DNA of 64,000 nt from Chitinophagaceae bacterium (GTDB lineage: Bacteria; Bacteroidota; Bacteroidia; Chitinophagales; Chitinophagaceae), in contig JAFKGR010000005.1 in the NCBI GenBank assembly GCA_017307735.1, positions 62,001-126,000 of the forward strand. Reading direction: 5' to 3'. The notes under the pieces are model-generated. The model did no database searches and had not been told where the DNA came from. It worked only from the letters and a program-made list of their open reading frames with translations. How positions within the stretch are numbered: the first letter of the stretch is position 1; each line of letters opens with the position of its first letter. The translations under genes and the position numbers were made by a program. Below are positions 63,256-64,000 of the stretch, piece after piece.

Positions 63256-64000
63256 ACACATTACAACGCCCGGAGATCCCCTTCAACCCGCTTCGGTTGA
63301 AAAAATTTATCAGGCACTCATAAACACGGAAGGGGATGTTGCCATTTTGCAAAGGAGATTACAGGCTATAAAAATAATTGACATACACCAATATCGTAAA
63401 CTGAAAACAGGATTACCTTATTTAGTATGTGCCTATTTTGAACCCAAAATCAGGAGAAAAGAAAATTTCGTTTATACATCCCGGTTTATTGTGGACATTG
63501 ACCATTTGTCAGAATTCGGATTGAATGCAATTGATTTAAAAGCAAAACTGAAAAACGATTCACGCGTGGAGCTTATGTTTACATCTCCTGGTGGGGATGG
63601 ACTCAAAATACTTTTTTTACTTAAAGATAAAATCAGTGACAGCGGTTTTTACGCCTTGTTTTATAAAACATTTTGCTTGCAGTTTGCCCGTCAATATGAA
63701 TTGGCCGGGGCCGTGGATACCAAAACCAATGATGTGTCCCGGTGTTGTTTTGTAAGCCACGACCCGGATGCATTTTTCAATCCTGATCCGGAAAAGATAG
63801 AAGCAGCCGCTTTTCTTCCAGAAGAAGATTCGGCGGATATCCCTTTTATCAGTAAAGAATTAAATGAACAGGAAAAAAATAACGAAGCGCTGCGCAAAGA
63901 AGCCACAGCCGGAAATCAGGATTCCGCCCCTCTTACAGATGAAGTACTCAACCAAATAAAACAAAAAGTGGGAATGAGGGTGAAGATGCCTGCTAAAAAG
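63239..64000 (+). CDS. CRISPR-associated primase-polymerase (CAPP), C-terminus outside window
   Basis: The first 254 residues of an archaeo-eukaryotic primase (AEP) protein, running off the end. It starts at the ATG at 63239, 17 bases inside cas1. AEP motifs are present in order: motif I Asp86-x-Asp88 in FIVDIDHL, motif II SPGGDGLK (116-123), and motif III in DTKTNDVSRCCFVSHDP (Asp160 on). The N-terminus LIGKHITTPGDP and the GLPYLVCAYFEPK segment resemble the CAPP group found beside cas1 in type III loci. Characterised CAPPs synthesise DNA or RNA de novo and bind Cas1-Cas2, so a role in making or converting spacer DNA is likely. Confidence 0.88.
   Translation, partial: MLLIGKHITTPGDPLQPASVEKIYQALINTEGDVAILQRRLQAIKIIDIHQYRKLKTGLPYLVCAYFEPKIRRKENFVYTSRFIVDIDHLSEFGLNAIDLKAKLKNDSRVELMFTSPGGDGLKILFLLKDKISDSGFYALFYKTFCLQFARQYELAGAVDTKTNDVSRCCFVSHDPDAFFNPDPEKIEAAAFLPEEDSADIPFISKELNEQEKNNEALRKEATAGNQDSAPLTDEVLNQIKQKVGMRVKMPAKK

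Noticed and set aside
1..64000. tRNA, rRNA or insertion-sequence genes
   Set aside because: None of the characteristic rRNA stretches, tRNA arm sequences or transposase motifs was noticed on reading both strands; a covariance-model search was not possible here.

Overview
The window is a chromosomal segment from a member of the Bacteroidota. The evidence is the alternative complex III (act) plus aa3 oxidase cluster, paired M16 peptidases, an IPExxxVDY-family protein, Bacteroidota-type promoter elements (TTTG about 19 nt upstream of TAnnTTTG) and almost no Shine-Dalgarno sequences. No rRNA, tRNA or insertion sequence was recognised. The species cannot be named from the sequence; the gene mix suggests an aerobic, menaquinone-using, possibly uncultured lineage.

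Layout. 1-6915: peptidases and small housekeeping genes (metallophosphatase cut by the window edge, two M16 subunits, an aspartyl protease with PDZ, an M28 peptidase, an IPExxxVDY protein, pterin dehydratase). 7028-23009, minus strand: one aerobic respiratory cluster, transcribed as actA-B-C-D-E-F, then ctaC, ctaD, ctaB, two subunit III genes, subunit IV, a SCO copper chaperone and a DUF420 protein. Electrons would pass from menaquinol through Act to the aa3 oxidase. MenC and MenE, encoded at 27.3-29.4 kb, make part of that quinone. 23.2-47.2 kb: mixed housekeeping (purN, radical SAM/SPASM, AI-2E transporter, SDR, GH63-like glucosidase, nitrilase, a broken vapBC, EEP nuclease, two rhomboids of which one looks inactive, a glycosyltransferase, inositol phosphatase, thiL, S41 peptidase, lipoate ligase, GHL10 hydrolase).

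47849-64000 (running off the end), plus strand: a type III-A CRISPR-Cas locus. The interference block is cas6-cas10(csm1)-csm2-csm3-csm4-csm5. Cas10 has both an HD motif and an intact GGDD cyclase motif, so cyclic oligoadenylate signalling is expected. The signalling block holds a Can2/Card1-like CARF nuclease, a Csx1-like CARF-HEPN RNase and a small protein that may be a CARF-like ring nuclease. An AAA/DUF4143 gene, a RecD-like helicase and a TPR protein with a cold-shock-like C-terminus follow. The adaptation block is cas1 overlapping a CRISPR-associated primase-polymerase (CAPP) that is cut by the window end. No CRISPR array or cas2 lies inside the window.

The most interesting parts are the Cas1-CAPP pair together with the helicase and OB-fold genes beside it, the S1/OB-like tail on Csm5, and the small possible ring nuclease. 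Smaller points include a frameshift at an A7 run in vapC, a CTG start on a glycosyltransferase, a catalytically dead rhomboid next to a live one, two families of heptanucleotide tandem repeats, and a 53-residue gene with its own promoter.
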